NCBI GenBank assembly: GCA_963698165.1
Contig: CAVOPT010000007.1
Span: 743,843-807,842, forward strand
Direction: 5' to 3'
DNA length: 64,000 nucleotides
Source: JAAYUJ01 sp963698165
GTDB taxonomy: Bacteria; Desulfobacterota; Syntrophobacteria; Syntrophobacterales; Syntrophobacteraceae
Part shown: positions 7,596-17,181 of the stretch, piece by piece
Layout: each line of letters starts with the position of its first letter
Numbering within the stretch: the stretch's first letter is position 1
Program-made: the position numbers and the translations under genes
The notes under the pieces: generated by a model
Seen by the model: only the letters and a program-made list of their open reading frames with translations
Databases searched by the model: none
Told to the model about the DNA's origin: nothing

Positions 7596-9251
7596 ATGGC
7601 TGTTTTGAAATACAACGACCTGGACCTGGAAAATGAGTGCCACGATCCCCAGGAGGTGAAACATGAGCTCCTGCGGGTCTATCCCACGAAGGTGGCTCGC
7701 AAAAGGGCCAAGCAGATCATCGTCAACAAGGTGGGGGAATGCAGTGAAGTCCCCGAAATCGGGGCCAATGCCCGGACGGTCCCCGGGATCATCACCCAGC
7801 GTGGATGCACCTACGCCGGATGCAAGGGGGTGGTGCTGGGCCCGACCCGAGACATCGTCAACATCACCCATGGGCCCATCGGGTGCGGTTTCTACAGCTG
7901 GCTCACCCGGAGAAACCAGACGCGACCCCCGACCTCGGACGACGACCAGTTCATGACCTACTGCTTTTCCACGGACATGCAGGATGAGGACATCGTCTTC
8001 GGAGGCGAGAAGAAGCTTCGGGCGGCCATCCAGGAGGCCTACGACATCTTCAGGCCCAAGGCCATCAGCATTTTCGCCACGTGCCCCGTCGGCCTCATCG
8101 GGGACGACATCCACGCCGTCGCCCGGGAGATGAGGGAAAAGCTGGGCATCAACGTCTTCGGGTTCAGCTGCGAGGGCTACAAAGGCGTGAGCCAGTCCGC
8201 GGGACACCACATCGCCAACAACGGCCTTTTCTCCCACATCGTGGGCCTCGATGACACCGCGCCTGAAGGCAAATACAGGATGAACCTTCTCGGGGAGTAC
8301 AACATCGGGGGGGATGCCTTCGAGCTCGATCGCCTGTTCCATGAGTGCGGCATCACACTGGTCGCCACGTTCAGCGGCAATTCCACCTACGACCAGTTCT
8401 CCAACTCCCACACCGCGGACCTCAACGCCATCATGTGCCACCGGTCCATCAACTATGTGGCCGAGATGATGGAGAAGAAATACGGCATCCCCTGGATCAA
8501 GGTGAATTTCATCGGCGCGGAGGCCACCGCCAAGTCCCTGAGAAAGATCGCCAAGTACTTCGAGGACCCCGAACTCATGGAGAGGGTCGAAGAAGTCATC
8601 GCCGGGGAAATGCCCGAGGTCCTCAAGGTTCGGGATGACGTCCGGTCCCGCTGCGAGGGAAAGACGGCCATGCTCTTCGTCGGAGGGTCCCGTGCCCATC
8701 ACTACCAGGAGCTCTTCCGGGAGATCGGCATGAGGACCATCGCCGCAGGCTACGAGTTCGCCCACCGGGACGACTACGAGGGCCGCAAGGTCCTCCCCGG
8801 CATCAAGATCGACGCCGACAGCAGGAACATCGAGGAACTCGAGGTTCACGAGGACCCGGTGAAATACCGTCCGCGGAGATCCGCCGCGGAGCTCGAAAAG
8901 CTTCTCGCGGAAGGCTTCCAGTTCAAGGGCTACGAAGGCATGATGCCCGACATGGAGGACCAGACCCTCGTGATCGATGACATCAGCCACTACGAATCCG
9001 AGAAGATGATCGAGATCTTCAAGCCCGACATCTTCTGCGCCGGGATCAAGGAGAAGTTCGCCATCCAGAAAATGGGCGTCCCCCTCAAACAGCTCCACAG
9101 CTACGACTCGGGAGGGCCCTACGCGGGGTTCAAGGGCGCCGTCAACTTTTACAGGGAGATAGACCGGATGGTGAACAGCAAGGTGTGGAGTTACCTCAAG
9201 GCGCCCTGGCAGGAAAACCCCGAGCTCTCCGCCAAGTACGCCTGCGACTGA
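7596..9251 (+). CDS. nifD: Nitrogenase molybdenum-iron protein alpha chain NifD
   Basis: This 551-residue catalytic subunit shows the alpha-chain P-cluster cysteines C71 (RGCTYAGCKG), C97 (GPIGCGFY) and C163 (ATCPVGLIGDD), and the FeMo-cofactor ligands C281 (IMCHRSINY) and H501 (KQLHSYDSGGPY). It is longer than proteobacterial NifD (~480-490) because of an insertion around residues 385-460, a hallmark of the anaerobe/methanogen-type enzymes that occur with nifI genes. The start at 7596 follows GGAGAG. An open frame from 7491 overlaps nifI2 and is rejected. H at the cofactor position and the nifEN genes downstream favour a molybdenum enzyme over vanadium or iron-only forms. Confidence 0.97.
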   Translation: MAVLKYNDLDLENECHDPQEVKHELLRVYPTKVARKRAKQIIVNKVGECSEVPEIGANARTVPGIITQRGCTYAGCKGVVLGPTRDIVNITHGPIGCGFYSWLTRRNQTRPPTSDDDQFMTYCFSTDMQDEDIVFGGEKKLRAAIQEAYDIFRPKAISIFATCPVGLIGDDIHAVAREMREKLGINVFGFSCEGYKGVSQSAGHHIANNGLFSHIVGLDDTAPEGKYRMNLLGEYNIGGDAFELDRLFHECGITLVATFSGNSTYDQFSNSHTADLNAIMCHRSINYVAEMMEKKYGIPWIKVNFIGAEATAKSLRKIAKYFEDPELMERVEEVIAGEMPEVLKVRDDVRSRCEGKTAMLFVGGSRAHHYQELFREIGMRTIAAGYEFAHRDDYEGRKVLPGIKIDADSRNIEELEVHEDPVKYRPRRSAAELEKLLAEGFQFKGYEGMMPDMEDQTLVIDDISHYESEKMIEIFKPDIFCAGIKEKFAIQKMGVPLKQLHSYDSGGPYAGFKGAVNFYREIDRMVNSKVWSYLKAPWQENPELSAKYACD

Positions 9252-9329
9252 GAGAGATGCCAACCGCTCACCCCGGGCACCAGTGACTGCGGTGAACCTC
9301 AGCGAGCAATACAAGGAAGGATCCGGTCC

Positions 9330-10706
9330 ATGTTACTCAGACACACGCCAAAAGGGATTGTTGAACGCAGGGCTTTGACCGTCAATCCGGCCAAGACGTG
9401 CCAGCCCATCGGCGCCATGTACGCGGCCCTGGGGATTCACGGATGCCTGCCCCACAGCCACGGGTCCCAGGGTTGCTGTGCCTATCACCGCAGCACTCTG
9501 ACCCGCCACTACAAAGAACCCGTCATGGCCGCCACGAGCTCCTTCACGGAAGGGTCTTCGGTCTTCGGAGGGCAGGCGAACCTGGTTCAGGCCATCGACA
9601 ACATCTTCACCATATACAACCCGGAAGTCATCGCCGTGCACACCACGTGCCTCTCGGAAACCATCGGCGACGACATTCCTCAGATCGCCAAGAAGGCGGC
9701 GGCGGACGGCAAGATCCCCAAGGGGAAGCATGTCATCCACGTCAACACGCCGAGCTACGTCGGGTCGCACGTGACCGGCTTTGCGGGCATGACCAGGGCC
9801 ATGGTGGACTATTTCTCCACGAGAACCGGGGAAAAGCTCAACCAGGTGAACGTCATCCCGGGCTACGTGGAGCCCTCGGACATGGAGGAGATCAAGCGGA
9901 TCGCCGAGGTCCTCGGAGTCCGTTCCGTCATCTTCCCCGACACATCCAGGGTCCTCAACAGTCCTCAGACCGGAAAGCACGAGATGTTTCCCAAGGGAGG
10001 AGTCACGGTAGAGGCACTGAAGAGCACCGGGGAGAGCATCGCCACCATCGCTCTCGGCCGCCTGGCCTCCGGTCTCGCTGCCCGGGCCCTGGACACCAAG
10101 TGCAAGGTTCCATGCGAGATTCTGGACCTTCCCATCGGACTCAAGGCCACGGACACTTTCATCGACACCCTGCGCCGGATTGCGGGAGTGAGCGTTCCCG
10201 AATCAATCACCGTTGAACGGGGCCAGCTTCTGGACGTCATCACGGACATGCACCAGTACTTTTACGGGAGGAAGGTGGGCCTCGTGGGGGACCCGGATCA
10301 GCTCATCGCCCTCACCGAATTCCTGGTCTCCATCGACATGTGGCCCATCCACATCCTGACGGGAACACCGGGCAAGGATTTTGAAACGCGGATTCTTGAG
10401 ATCACCCGCAACATTCCCCATGAAGTCAATGTGAGGGCGGCGGGCGACATGTTCCTGTTCCACCAGTGGATCAAAAACAATCCCGTGGATCTGGTCATGG
10501 GGAACACTTACGTCAAGTACATCGCGAGAGACGAGGACATCCCCTTCATCCGGTTCGGTTTCCCTATCCTGGACCGGGTTGGACACAGCTACTTCCCGAG
10601 CGTGGGATACCGGGGAGGAATCCGACTGCTGGAGAAGATCCTCGATGCCCTTCTCGATCGCCAGGATCGGGACGCCCCGGAAGAGAGCTTTGAACTGGTA
10701 ATGTAG
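9330..10706 (+). CDS. nifK: Nitrogenase molybdenum-iron protein beta chain NifK
   Basis: This 458-residue subunit forms the alpha2-beta2 component with NifD and shares its P-cluster. The cysteines are C24 (AKTCQPIGA), C49 (GSQGCCAYH) and C107 (HTTCLSETIGDD). It is short for the family: Azotobacter-type NifK has ~520 residues with an N-terminal extension that is absent here, again typical of the anaerobe type. A good ribosome-binding site (AAGGAAGGA) precedes the ATG. The gap to nifD is 78 bases. Confidence 0.97.
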   Translation: MLLRHTPKGIVERRALTVNPAKTCQPIGAMYAALGIHGCLPHSHGSQGCCAYHRSTLTRHYKEPVMAATSSFTEGSSVFGGQANLVQAIDNIFTIYNPEVIAVHTTCLSETIGDDIPQIAKKAAADGKIPKGKHVIHVNTPSYVGSHVTGFAGMTRAMVDYFSTRTGEKLNQVNVIPGYVEPSDMEEIKRIAEVLGVRSVIFPDTSRVLNSPQTGKHEMFPKGGVTVEALKSTGESIATIALGRLASGLAARALDTKCKVPCEILDLPIGLKATDTFIDTLRRIAGVSVPESITVERGQLLDVITDMHQYFYGRKVGLVGDPDQLIALTEFLVSIDMWPIHILTGTPGKDFETRILEITRNIPHEVNVRAAGDMFLFHQWIKNNPVDLVMGNTYVKYIARDEDIPFIRFGFPILDRVGHSYFPSVGYRGGIRLLEKILDALLDRQDRDAPEESFELVM

Positions 10707-10750
10707 GAGGACGGAAATCAGAAGGCGGAAATCAGAAAAGGGAGAAAACG

Positions 10751-11053
10751 ATGCAGAAGCCTGATCATCATATTCTTGTGTGTGCAAGCTTCAGGGGCAC
10801 GGAAGCCAAGGGGATGTGCATGAAGAAAGAATCGCTGCAGCTCGTCCCCTACCTTGAAGAGGAGATCGCGGACCGGGGATTGAATGCCATGGTCTCGGCA
10901 ACGGGTTGCCTGAACCTTTGCGACGAAGGTCCCGTCATGGTGATTTACCCTCAGGGATACTGGTACCAGGGAGTCGAAGGCGAGGAGGCCGTCGATGAAA
11001 TCCTCGATGCACTGGAGGAGGGGAAACCCGCAAAAAGCTACCTGCTGGCATGA
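10751..11053 (+). CDS. Nif-associated thioredoxin-like [2Fe-2S] ferredoxin
   Basis: This 100-residue protein has the thioredoxin-fold 2Fe-2S ferredoxin pattern: two cysteines in the N-terminal half (HILVCASF and GMCMKK) and two in SATGCLNLCDEG, followed by PVMVIYPQGYWYQGV. Homologues often lie in nif clusters and are thought to support electron transfer to nitrogenase or its assembly proteins. The stop codon overlaps an in-frame ATG of the downstream nifE frame, so coupling is possible. Confidence 0.9.
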   Translation: MQKPDHHILVCASFRGTEAKGMCMKKESLQLVPYLEEEIADRGLNAMVSATGCLNLCDEGPVMVIYPQGYWYQGVEGEEAVDEILDALEEGKPAKSYLLA

Positions 11054-11121
11054 CCATGCGGGGAAAAACACGATCGAAGGCGGAACCGTTTTTCAGCCCG
11101 CCTTCAACCAGGGGGACACCC

Positions 11122-12534
11122 ATGGCACCTGATCCGCCCGTCATTTTTGATGAACGAAGAGAGCAAATCCACAGGAAAGGCGAAGAGCCTTTCAGCATGG
11201 ACTGCAACCGCGAGAGTCTTGCAGGGGCCGTGAGCCAGAGGGCATGCGTCTTCTGCGGGTCCCGGGTGGTCCTCTACCCCATCGCTGACGCCCTCCACCT
11301 GGTCCACGGCCCCATCGGCTGCGCCGCCTACACCTGGGACATTCGGGGGGCCCTTTCTTCGGGGCCGGCTCTCCACAGATTGAGCTTCTCAACGGATCTC
11401 CAGGAAAAGGACGTCATCTTCGGGGGCGAGGAAAAGCTGGCCCGGGCACTGGTGGAGCTCATTGGCCGCCATTCCCCCAAGGCCGCCTTCGTTTACTCCA
11501 CCTGCATCGTGGGCATCATCGGCGACGACCTGGAGGCGGTGTGCAAAAGAGTCGGCGAGGAAAAAGGCATCCCGGTCATCCCTGTTCAGTCGGAAGGGTT
11601 CAAGGGGAACAAGCGGGCCGGATACAACGCCGCGTGCAAAGCCATGTTTCGCCTTGTCGGAACGGGAAGCACGGGTGGCATTTCTCCCATGAGCGTGAAC
11701 ATCCTCGGCGATTTCAACCTGGCCGGAGAGATCTGGATCATCCGCGAGTACTTCCGGCGCATGGGAATCGAGACCGTGGCCAACATCACGGGCGACGGAC
11801 GGGTGGATGACATCCGGAGGGCTCACGGAGCCGCCCTCAACGTGGTGCAGTGCTCCGGGGCGACCATGGACCTTGCCAACATGATGAAGGAGACTTTCGG
11901 GACTCCCATTCTCAGGGTGTCCTACTTCGGGGTCGAGGACATGGCGGAATCCCTCTATGCCGTGGCCCGCTTCTTCCAGGAAAAGGACCCCGACATCATG
12001 GCCAGGACCCGGGACCTGGTCAAAGAGGAGCTGTCCGTCCTCTACCCCCGGCTGCAGGAATACCGAAAGGCACTCGAAGGGAAGAAGGCGGCCATCTACG
12101 TGGGCGGTGCCTTCAAAGCCTTCTCCCTGGTCAAGGCCTTCCGCCTCCTGGGCATGCAGGTGGTGCTGGTCGGTTCCCAGACCGGGACGGAGGAGGACTA
12201 CCAGGAACTTTACGAAATCACCGACGAGGGAACCATCATCGTGGACGACTCCAATCCTCTGGAACTCCAGTCCTTCCTCAAGGAGAAGGACGTGGACATC
12301 TTCGTCGGGGGAGTGAAGGAGCGCCCCATCGCCTACAAGCTGGGGGTGGGCTTCTGCGATCACAACCACGAGAGGAAGGAGCCCCTGGAAGGCTTTGTGG
12401 GGATGCTGAACTTCGCGAAAGAGGTGTACTCCTCGGTGATGAGCCCCGTTTGGCGCTTCGTCCCCAGAAAGGCAAAGCTCGAGGGAATCCTGGATATTGC
12501 CGGCGCAGTGGATTCCTGGGCTTCGGTTTGCTAA
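11122..12534 (+). CDS. nifE: FeMo-cofactor scaffold protein NifE
   Basis: NifE and NifN form a NifDK-like scaffold on which the NifB-derived precursor matures into FeMo-cofactor. This 470-residue protein resembles NifD but keeps NifE-type cysteines: RACVFCGSR, GPIGCAAYTWD and YSTCIVGIIGDD. The start at 11122 is preferred for its GGGGGA site and typical length; an in-frame ATG at 11050, overlapping the ferredoxin stop, would add 24 unconserved residues. It is followed after 28 bases by nifN. Confidence 0.95.
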   Translation: MAPDPPVIFDERREQIHRKGEEPFSMDCNRESLAGAVSQRACVFCGSRVVLYPIADALHLVHGPIGCAAYTWDIRGALSSGPALHRLSFSTDLQEKDVIFGGEEKLARALVELIGRHSPKAAFVYSTCIVGIIGDDLEAVCKRVGEEKGIPVIPVQSEGFKGNKRAGYNAACKAMFRLVGTGSTGGISPMSVNILGDFNLAGEIWIIREYFRRMGIETVANITGDGRVDDIRRAHGAALNVVQCSGATMDLANMMKETFGTPILRVSYFGVEDMAESLYAVARFFQEKDPDIMARTRDLVKEELSVLYPRLQEYRKALEGKKAAIYVGGAFKAFSLVKAFRLLGMQVVLVGSQTGTEEDYQELYEITDEGTIIVDDSNPLELQSFLKEKDVDIFVGGVKERPIAYKLGVGFCDHNHERKEPLEGFVGMLNFAKEVYSSVMSPVWRFVPRKAKLEGILDIAGAVDSWASVC

Positions 12535-12562
12535 CCCCCTGTCCCTTCACGAGGACTGTCCG

Positions 12563-13942
12563 ATGAAAAGCTCAAGCACCCCTTACATCTCGACAACCAA
12601 TGCCTGCAAGCTCTGCAAGCCCCTGGGGGCATGCCTCGCCTTTCGGGGCATCGAAGGAGCCATTCCCTTTCTCCACGGATCCCAGGGCTGCGCCACGTAT
12701 ATGAGGCGCTACATCATCAGCCACTTCCGGGAGCCCATGGACATCGCCTCGTCCTCCCTCGGAGAGAAACAGGCGGTCTATGGCGGGGAGGCCAATCTCA
12801 AGCAGGGGCTTCGGAATGTCGTGAGCAAGTACGGAGCGAGGCTCATCGGAATCGCCACCACGTGTCTCACGGAAACCATCGGAGACGATGTTCCCATGAT
12901 CCTTCGGGCCTTCCGTCAGGAGGCGGAAGGCGGGGAGTCCGGAGAGGATCAGCCCAGGGTCGTCCACGTTTCGACACCCAGCTATTCGGGGAGCCACATG
13001 GAAGGTTTCCACGCGGCGGTTCGAGCCGTAGTGGACCAGATCGCGGTTCCCGCCGAGGGTCCTCGCCGGGAAAGCAGGGTGAACATCCTCCCCGGTTTCG
13101 TCTCTCCGGCGGACATCCGCCATTTGAAGGAAATCTTCGAGGAGTTTGGCATCGAGGCCATTCTCCTGCCCGACATTTCGGAGACTATGGACGGTCCTGC
13201 CTTGGAAGACTATCAGAAACTCCCGGAAGGAGGCACGCCCATCGAGGCCATCATGGATATGGGGAGATCCGGTTGCACCCTGGAATTCGGAAGGACCATG
13301 GGCGAACGCAATACCGCCGGCCATCTGCTCCAGGAACGCTTCGGGGTACCCCACCACGCTGTGGGAACACCCATTGGCCTTCGGGAAACGGACCGTTTCC
13401 TCAGGGTTCTCGAGTGCGCCGTTGAGCGCAAGACTCCCCGAGGCATCCTTTCGGAACGGGGGCGCCTCGTGGACAGCTACGCCGACGCCCACAAGGTTGT
13501 GTTCGGCAAGAAGGCGGTCGTGTACGGGGAAGAAGACCTGGTGGTGGCCCTCGCATCTTTTCTTGCCGAAATCGGCGTGAAGCCGGTCCTCTGTGCGTCG
13601 GGGGGGCAAAGTGGACGCCTGGAAAAATCCGTCCGGGCAGTGACTGGGGACATCCTCCCTGAAACGCCCCGGGTTCGTGAAGGCATGGACTTCCACGAGA
13701 TCGCCGAGGAGGCCGAATCCCTTGAACCAGACCTGTTGATCGGCCACAGCAAGGGCTATCACCTGGCCAGGAAATGGAAAATTCCCCTGGTGCGGGTCGG
13801 GTTTCCCATCCACGACCGGTTTGGGGGACAGCGAATGCTTCACGTGGGATACCGGGGAACCCAGAACCTCCTGGACCATATCGTCAACGCATTCATCGAA
13901 AAGAAACAGGGAGAATCGCCCATAGGCTACGGATACATGTGA
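12563..13942 (+). CDS. nifN: FeMo-cofactor scaffold protein NifN
   Basis: This 459-residue partner of NifE has the NifK-like signature cysteines in NACKLCKPLGACLAF, GSQGCATYMRR and ATTCLTETIGDD. The order nifE-nifN-nifB directly after nifDK is standard. The start at 12563 follows GAGGACT. An upstream in-frame ATG (12497) lies inside nifE and is rejected. It ends 13 bases before nifB. Confidence 0.95.
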   Translation: MKSSSTPYISTTNACKLCKPLGACLAFRGIEGAIPFLHGSQGCATYMRRYIISHFREPMDIASSSLGEKQAVYGGEANLKQGLRNVVSKYGARLIGIATTCLTETIGDDVPMILRAFRQEAEGGESGEDQPRVVHVSTPSYSGSHMEGFHAAVRAVVDQIAVPAEGPRRESRVNILPGFVSPADIRHLKEIFEEFGIEAILLPDISETMDGPALEDYQKLPEGGTPIEAIMDMGRSGCTLEFGRTMGERNTAGHLLQERFGVPHHAVGTPIGLRETDRFLRVLECAVERKTPRGILSERGRLVDSYADAHKVVFGKKAVVYGEEDLVVALASFLAEIGVKPVLCASGGQSGRLEKSVRAVTGDILPETPRVREGMDFHEIAEEAESLEPDLLIGHSKGYHLARKWKIPLVRVGFPIHDRFGGQRMLHVGYRGTQNLLDHIVNAFIEKKQGESPIGYGYM

Positions 13943-13955
13943 CAAGGATCAGACC

Positions 13956-15227
13956 ATGAAAGCGCACTTGCCCATCGATCGCCATCCCTGCTTCAATGCG
14001 GAAGTGAAAGGACACTGCGGAAGGGTTCACCTGCCTGTTGCCCCCAAGTGCAACATCCGCTGCAACTACTGCAACCGAAAATACGACTGCGTGAACGAGA
14101 GCCGGCCGGGAGTCACCAGCGCCGTCCTCGCTCCCCGTCAGGCCCTGGATTACCTTGAAAAAGTCATGGAGCGAGAACCCCGAATCACCGTCGTCGGCAT
14201 CGCGGGGCCGGGAGATCCTTTCGCCAATGCCGAGGAAACTCTGGAGACCATGCGGCTCATCCGGGAGCGCTTCCCTGAAATGCTCCTGTGCATCGCGAGC
14301 AACGGACTGAACGTTCCCCCTCACCTGGATGAGCTCGCCGCCATCGGGGCCACCCACGTGACCATCACGGTGAACGCCGTGGACCCGGAAATCGGCCGCC
14401 ACATTTACGCCTGGGTCAGGGACGGCAAGGTGGTCTACAGGGGACCGAGAGGCGCGGAGCTCCTCCTGAGCAGGCAGCTTGAGGCCGTAAAGGGCCTCAA
14501 GGAGCGAGGCATCGTCGTCAAGGTGAACACCATCGTCATTCCCGGGGTCAACGACCACCACGTGGAGGAAGTCGCCGAAAGGATGGCGGAGCTCGGCGTC
14601 GATCTCCTCAATTGCATGCCCATGTATCCCAATGCGGACACTCCATTTGAAAAGGTGGAGGAACCCACCGAGGGTCAGATGACGGGAATCAGGGAAAAAG
14701 CGGAAGTGCACATCCCTCAAATGCGTCACTGCACCAGGTGCCGGGCCGACGCGGTGGGACTCCTCGGCTCCGACCGGGCGGACGAATTCCGTTCCTGCCT
14801 CCATGCCTCGGCGGCGAAACCCCCGTCGGCGCAAGAGAGACCTTACGTGGCGGTGGCAACCCTCGAAGGGATGCTGGTGAACCAGCACCTGGGGGAAGCC
14901 GAACGGTTCCAGATCTACCGAAAGTCCGAAGCGGGCTTCGTCCTCGTGGAGGAACGCCCCGCCCTATCCTCCGGCGGGGGCCTCAAGAGGTGGGTCGACC
15001 TGGCGGAGACACTCCGCGACTGCAGGGCCGTGATGGTGAGCGGCATCGGAGAAAACCCGAAAGAGGCCCTCATCCAGTCGGGCATCCTCCCCGTCGAAAT
15101 GAACGGGTTCATCACCATGGGCCTCGAAGTCATCTACGGGAGTGGGGACCTCAAAGCACTGAAGGGAAGGCGCGAAGGGTGCGCCAAAGGCAAGTGTTGC
15201 TCGAGCGAGGGGTACGGCTGCCTTTAG
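13956..15227 (+). CDS. nifB: Radical SAM FeMo-cofactor synthase NifB with C-terminal NifX-like domain
   Basis: NifB makes the 8Fe-9S-carbide precursor (NifB-co) from two 4Fe-4S clusters and SAM. The 423-residue protein has the radical SAM motif CNIRCNYC at residues 32-39 followed by NRKYDC, the SAM-binding stretch GIAGPGDPF and the NifB element HCTRCRADAVGLLG near residue 262. From about residue 295 it continues into a NifX/NafY-like cofactor-binding domain (VAVATLEGMLVNQHLGEA), an architecture seen in many bacteria. The last residues are cysteine-rich (CAKGKCCSSEGYGC). It closes the nif operon; nifV, nifU and nifS are not in the window. Confidence 0.96.
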   Translation: MKAHLPIDRHPCFNAEVKGHCGRVHLPVAPKCNIRCNYCNRKYDCVNESRPGVTSAVLAPRQALDYLEKVMEREPRITVVGIAGPGDPFANAEETLETMRLIRERFPEMLLCIASNGLNVPPHLDELAAIGATHVTITVNAVDPEIGRHIYAWVRDGKVVYRGPRGAELLLSRQLEAVKGLKERGIVVKVNTIVIPGVNDHHVEEVAERMAELGVDLLNCMPMYPNADTPFEKVEEPTEGQMTGIREKAEVHIPQMRHCTRCRADAVGLLGSDRADEFRSCLHASAAKPPSAQERPYVAVATLEGMLVNQHLGEAERFQIYRKSEAGFVLVEERPALSSGGGLKRWVDLAETLRDCRAVMVSGIGENPKEALIQSGILPVEMNGFITMGLEVIYGSGDLKALKGRREGCAKGKCCSSEGYGCL

Positions 15228-15668
15228 AGGCTGTCAAAAAATGGAGGATTCCATTTCCGAGGCTCTGTTAATTGGCTTCCTGTGCAGGCGGGGATAAACC
15301 TCGCCCCTAAGTGCAGATCCACACAGAAAGGTGTCCATGCCCCACTCCGTCATGCAGGCGAAAGCCGGCATCCAGAGGCTTTTCCTGGATTCCGGGTCAA
15401 GCTTGGAATGACGACCGCCTTGTCGCCCACTTTATTGCCTTGAGCTGTGCTCAAGTCACGGCTCAAGAGACTATCCGCAGGGGAGGGCTTTGAGCCCTCC
15501 CGCAGGGGGTCGCCGAGGTCCTGCCTGTCCCCACCTGTCATCCTCCTTGATCGAACTCCTCAAAAATGTTTTGATTGATTCTCCTCGAGCGGTCCGCTTG
15601 CGGCTGGACGCTCGCGGCCCCCGTGCGGCGCGACATCACACAAAGGATTCAAGACAACCCAAGAACTG
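15228..15668. other. Intergenic region after the nif operon
   Basis: No gene is supported here. It contains the dispersed-type inverted repeat at 15349-15413 and no obvious intrinsic terminator for the nif operon. An open frame over 15311-15493 has no protein-like character. Confidence 0.5.
15349..15413. repeat. Short palindromic intergenic repeat
   Basis: The element starts CGTCATGCAGGCGAAAGCCG and ends GGGTCAAGCTTGGAATGACG. Its ends are complementary (CGTCAT with ATGACG), and CATCCAGAGGC and TTCCTGGATTCC form further paired arms. The sequence style is that of the small dispersed repeats common between bacterial genes. No second copy is in the window. Confidence 0.55.
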
Positions 15669-16232
15669 GTGCACACCATGGAAGAGACCATCAAGACCCT
15701 TGCCCGAATCAACGCCAGCCATTTCAGCGCTCAACTGGACACCGTCCGCCTTCGAACGGGAAGGATCACGGAACGGATCAAGATCGACCACCCGGAGGCT
15801 GCAGCCATTGTCCCTTTCCTCGATGCAGAACGCATTCTGATGGTCCGTCAGTGGCGATATGCCATCGGGCAGGAGACCCTGGAAATCCCCGCGGGAAAGG
15901 CGGACCCGGAGGAAGATGTGGAAGTGTGCGCCCATCGAGAGCTCATGGAGGAGACGGGGCACTCCGCTTCCCGCCTTCTGCAACTGTTCAGCTATTATCC
16001 GGCCATCGGCTACTCCAATGAGGTCATCCGCATTTACGCGGCGTCAGGGCTTCTGAGGCTCGCCGATAGGCAGGATGTGGATGAAATCGCCAGGGTCGAA
16101 ACGGTCCGGATTGCGGACATCCACGATCTGATCCTGCGGGGCGCCATTCAGGATGGAAAGACCGTCATCGGCATTTCTCTTTTCCATGCCAAACAGCAGC
16201 GAGGCGAGATCCCGGGGGATTTCTTCAAGTAG
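15669..16232 (+). CDS. Nudix hydrolase, ADP-ribose pyrophosphatase-like
   Basis: This 187-residue protein carries a full Nudix box starting at about residue 77 (GKADPEEDVEVCAHRELMEE, then TGH), which binds the catalytic magnesium. Upstream, MVRQWRYAIGQETLEIPAGK is typical of the ADP-ribose/ADP-sugar pyrophosphatase branch (NudF/YffH-like), where the RQ-R and E-PAG elements shape the substrate pocket. The likely role is hydrolysis of ADP-ribose or similar nucleoside diphosphate derivatives. An ATG three codons in (15678) is an alternative start. It is closely followed by the Gre-like gene, so the two may be co-transcribed. Confidence 0.88.
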   Translation: MHTMEETIKTLARINASHFSAQLDTVRLRTGRITERIKIDHPEAAAIVPFLDAERILMVRQWRYAIGQETLEIPAGKADPEEDVEVCAHRELMEETGHSASRLLQLFSYYPAIGYSNEVIRIYAASGLLRLADRQDVDEIARVETVRIADIHDLILRGAIQDGKTVIGISLFHAKQQRGEIPGDFFK

Positions 16233-16239
16233 AGTGGCC

Positions 16240-16710
16240 ATGCACAAGATTCCCATCACCCGGCGCGGACATCAGTGCCTCCTGAGGGAGCTTGCCCACC
16301 TGCGCCGTGTCGTGCGACCCGAGGTGCTCGAAGAACTGCAGGAAGCCCGGAGCTTCGGGATCAAGTACGAAAACCAGCAGTACATGGTCGCTCGGGAGCG
16401 TCACCTTGTGCTGCAAAGGAAAATCACGGATCTGGAAGAAAAGCTCAATCGCTGCGAAATCGTCGTCGGACGAAAATTTCTCCTGAAACAGGTGGGGTTT
16501 GGAACCGTCATCACCATTCAGAACCTGGACACCGGGGATACCCATCAATACCAGATGGTGGGCCCCTATGAATCCAATGTGAGCGAAGGCAAGCTCTCGG
16601 TGGAATCGCCCGTTGGAAGGTGTTTGATGGGTTGTTTCGAGGGGGAGGAAGTCACGGTGTTCACTCCGGCGGGGACCCGCATCTATCGGATTCTATCCAT
16701 AGAAATCTGA
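16240..16710 (+). CDS. GreA/GreB-family transcription factor with altered catalytic tip
   Basis: This 156-residue protein has the two-part Gre layout: an N-terminal antiparallel coiled coil (residues ~8-78) and a C-terminal FKBP-like domain (from ~80) with SVESPVGRCLMGCFEGEEV, close to the GreA consensus. Gre factors enter the RNA polymerase secondary channel and stimulate transcript cleavage using two acidic tip residues in a GDxxEN motif. Here the motif reads GIKYEN, so the glutamate is kept but the aspartate is replaced by isoleucine. That suggests it may not cleave and may act like a Gfh1- or DksA-type modulator. The start at 16240 is eight bases after the Nudix stop; no better site was seen. 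Confidence 0.85.
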   Translation: MHKIPITRRGHQCLLRELAHLRRVVRPEVLEELQEARSFGIKYENQQYMVARERHLVLQRKITDLEEKLNRCEIVVGRKFLLKQVGFGTVITIQNLDTGDTHQYQMVGPYESNVSEGKLSVESPVGRCLMGCFEGEEVTVFTPAGTRIYRILSIEI

Positions 16711-17181
16711 GGACAATCAGCCCTGTTCATAGCATGCGCGTGTGAATAGTTGTTGGCTTTGCACGCGAATTCGAGTACATTCTCCCTGCTCGGAGAAGAT
16801 ACCCTGCTGGCCTCCTGCCCGGCATACCCACGCTGAGTCCCGTTCCGTTTTCAAGCGAGCGTTTTTCAGCCATCCGTAATTGTTCTGCTTTTCACAGCGC
16901 GGCTCTCGTGTTGATTTCCCCGCAGCCAATCCCGCAGCACGTGCTTTAGCCCTTTCATGGGAGCCATGCGCCCCAGTTGGAGCACAGACCATATCGAACA
17001 CCAGGAATTTGGCTGACTGAAAAATCATCTCAGTCTGTTGAATGCGTCGCAGAGGTTCTGATTTGAGGAGCCCGCTCCCCCTTCGCGCTCGGTTAGGGGG
17101 GTGTGGACGAGGAACCGAAGGGGTGCGCACCGTCAAGGGTCTTTCCATTTCAAGGGTCAACCCAAGGTCAGGTGGAGAAAC
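16711..17181. other. Intergenic region upstream of FDH cluster 1
   Basis: No gene is supported. Unlike clusters 2 and 3, there is no formate channel gene and none of their shared leader here; similarity to the other copies begins only at about 17180, right at the NuoE start codon. I saw no GG-N10-GC sigma-54 element. Confidence 0.5.

Noticed and set aside
7569..9314. Long minus-strand open frame opposite nifD
   Set aside because: Antisense shadow of nifD, with no family resemblance and no ribosome-binding site.
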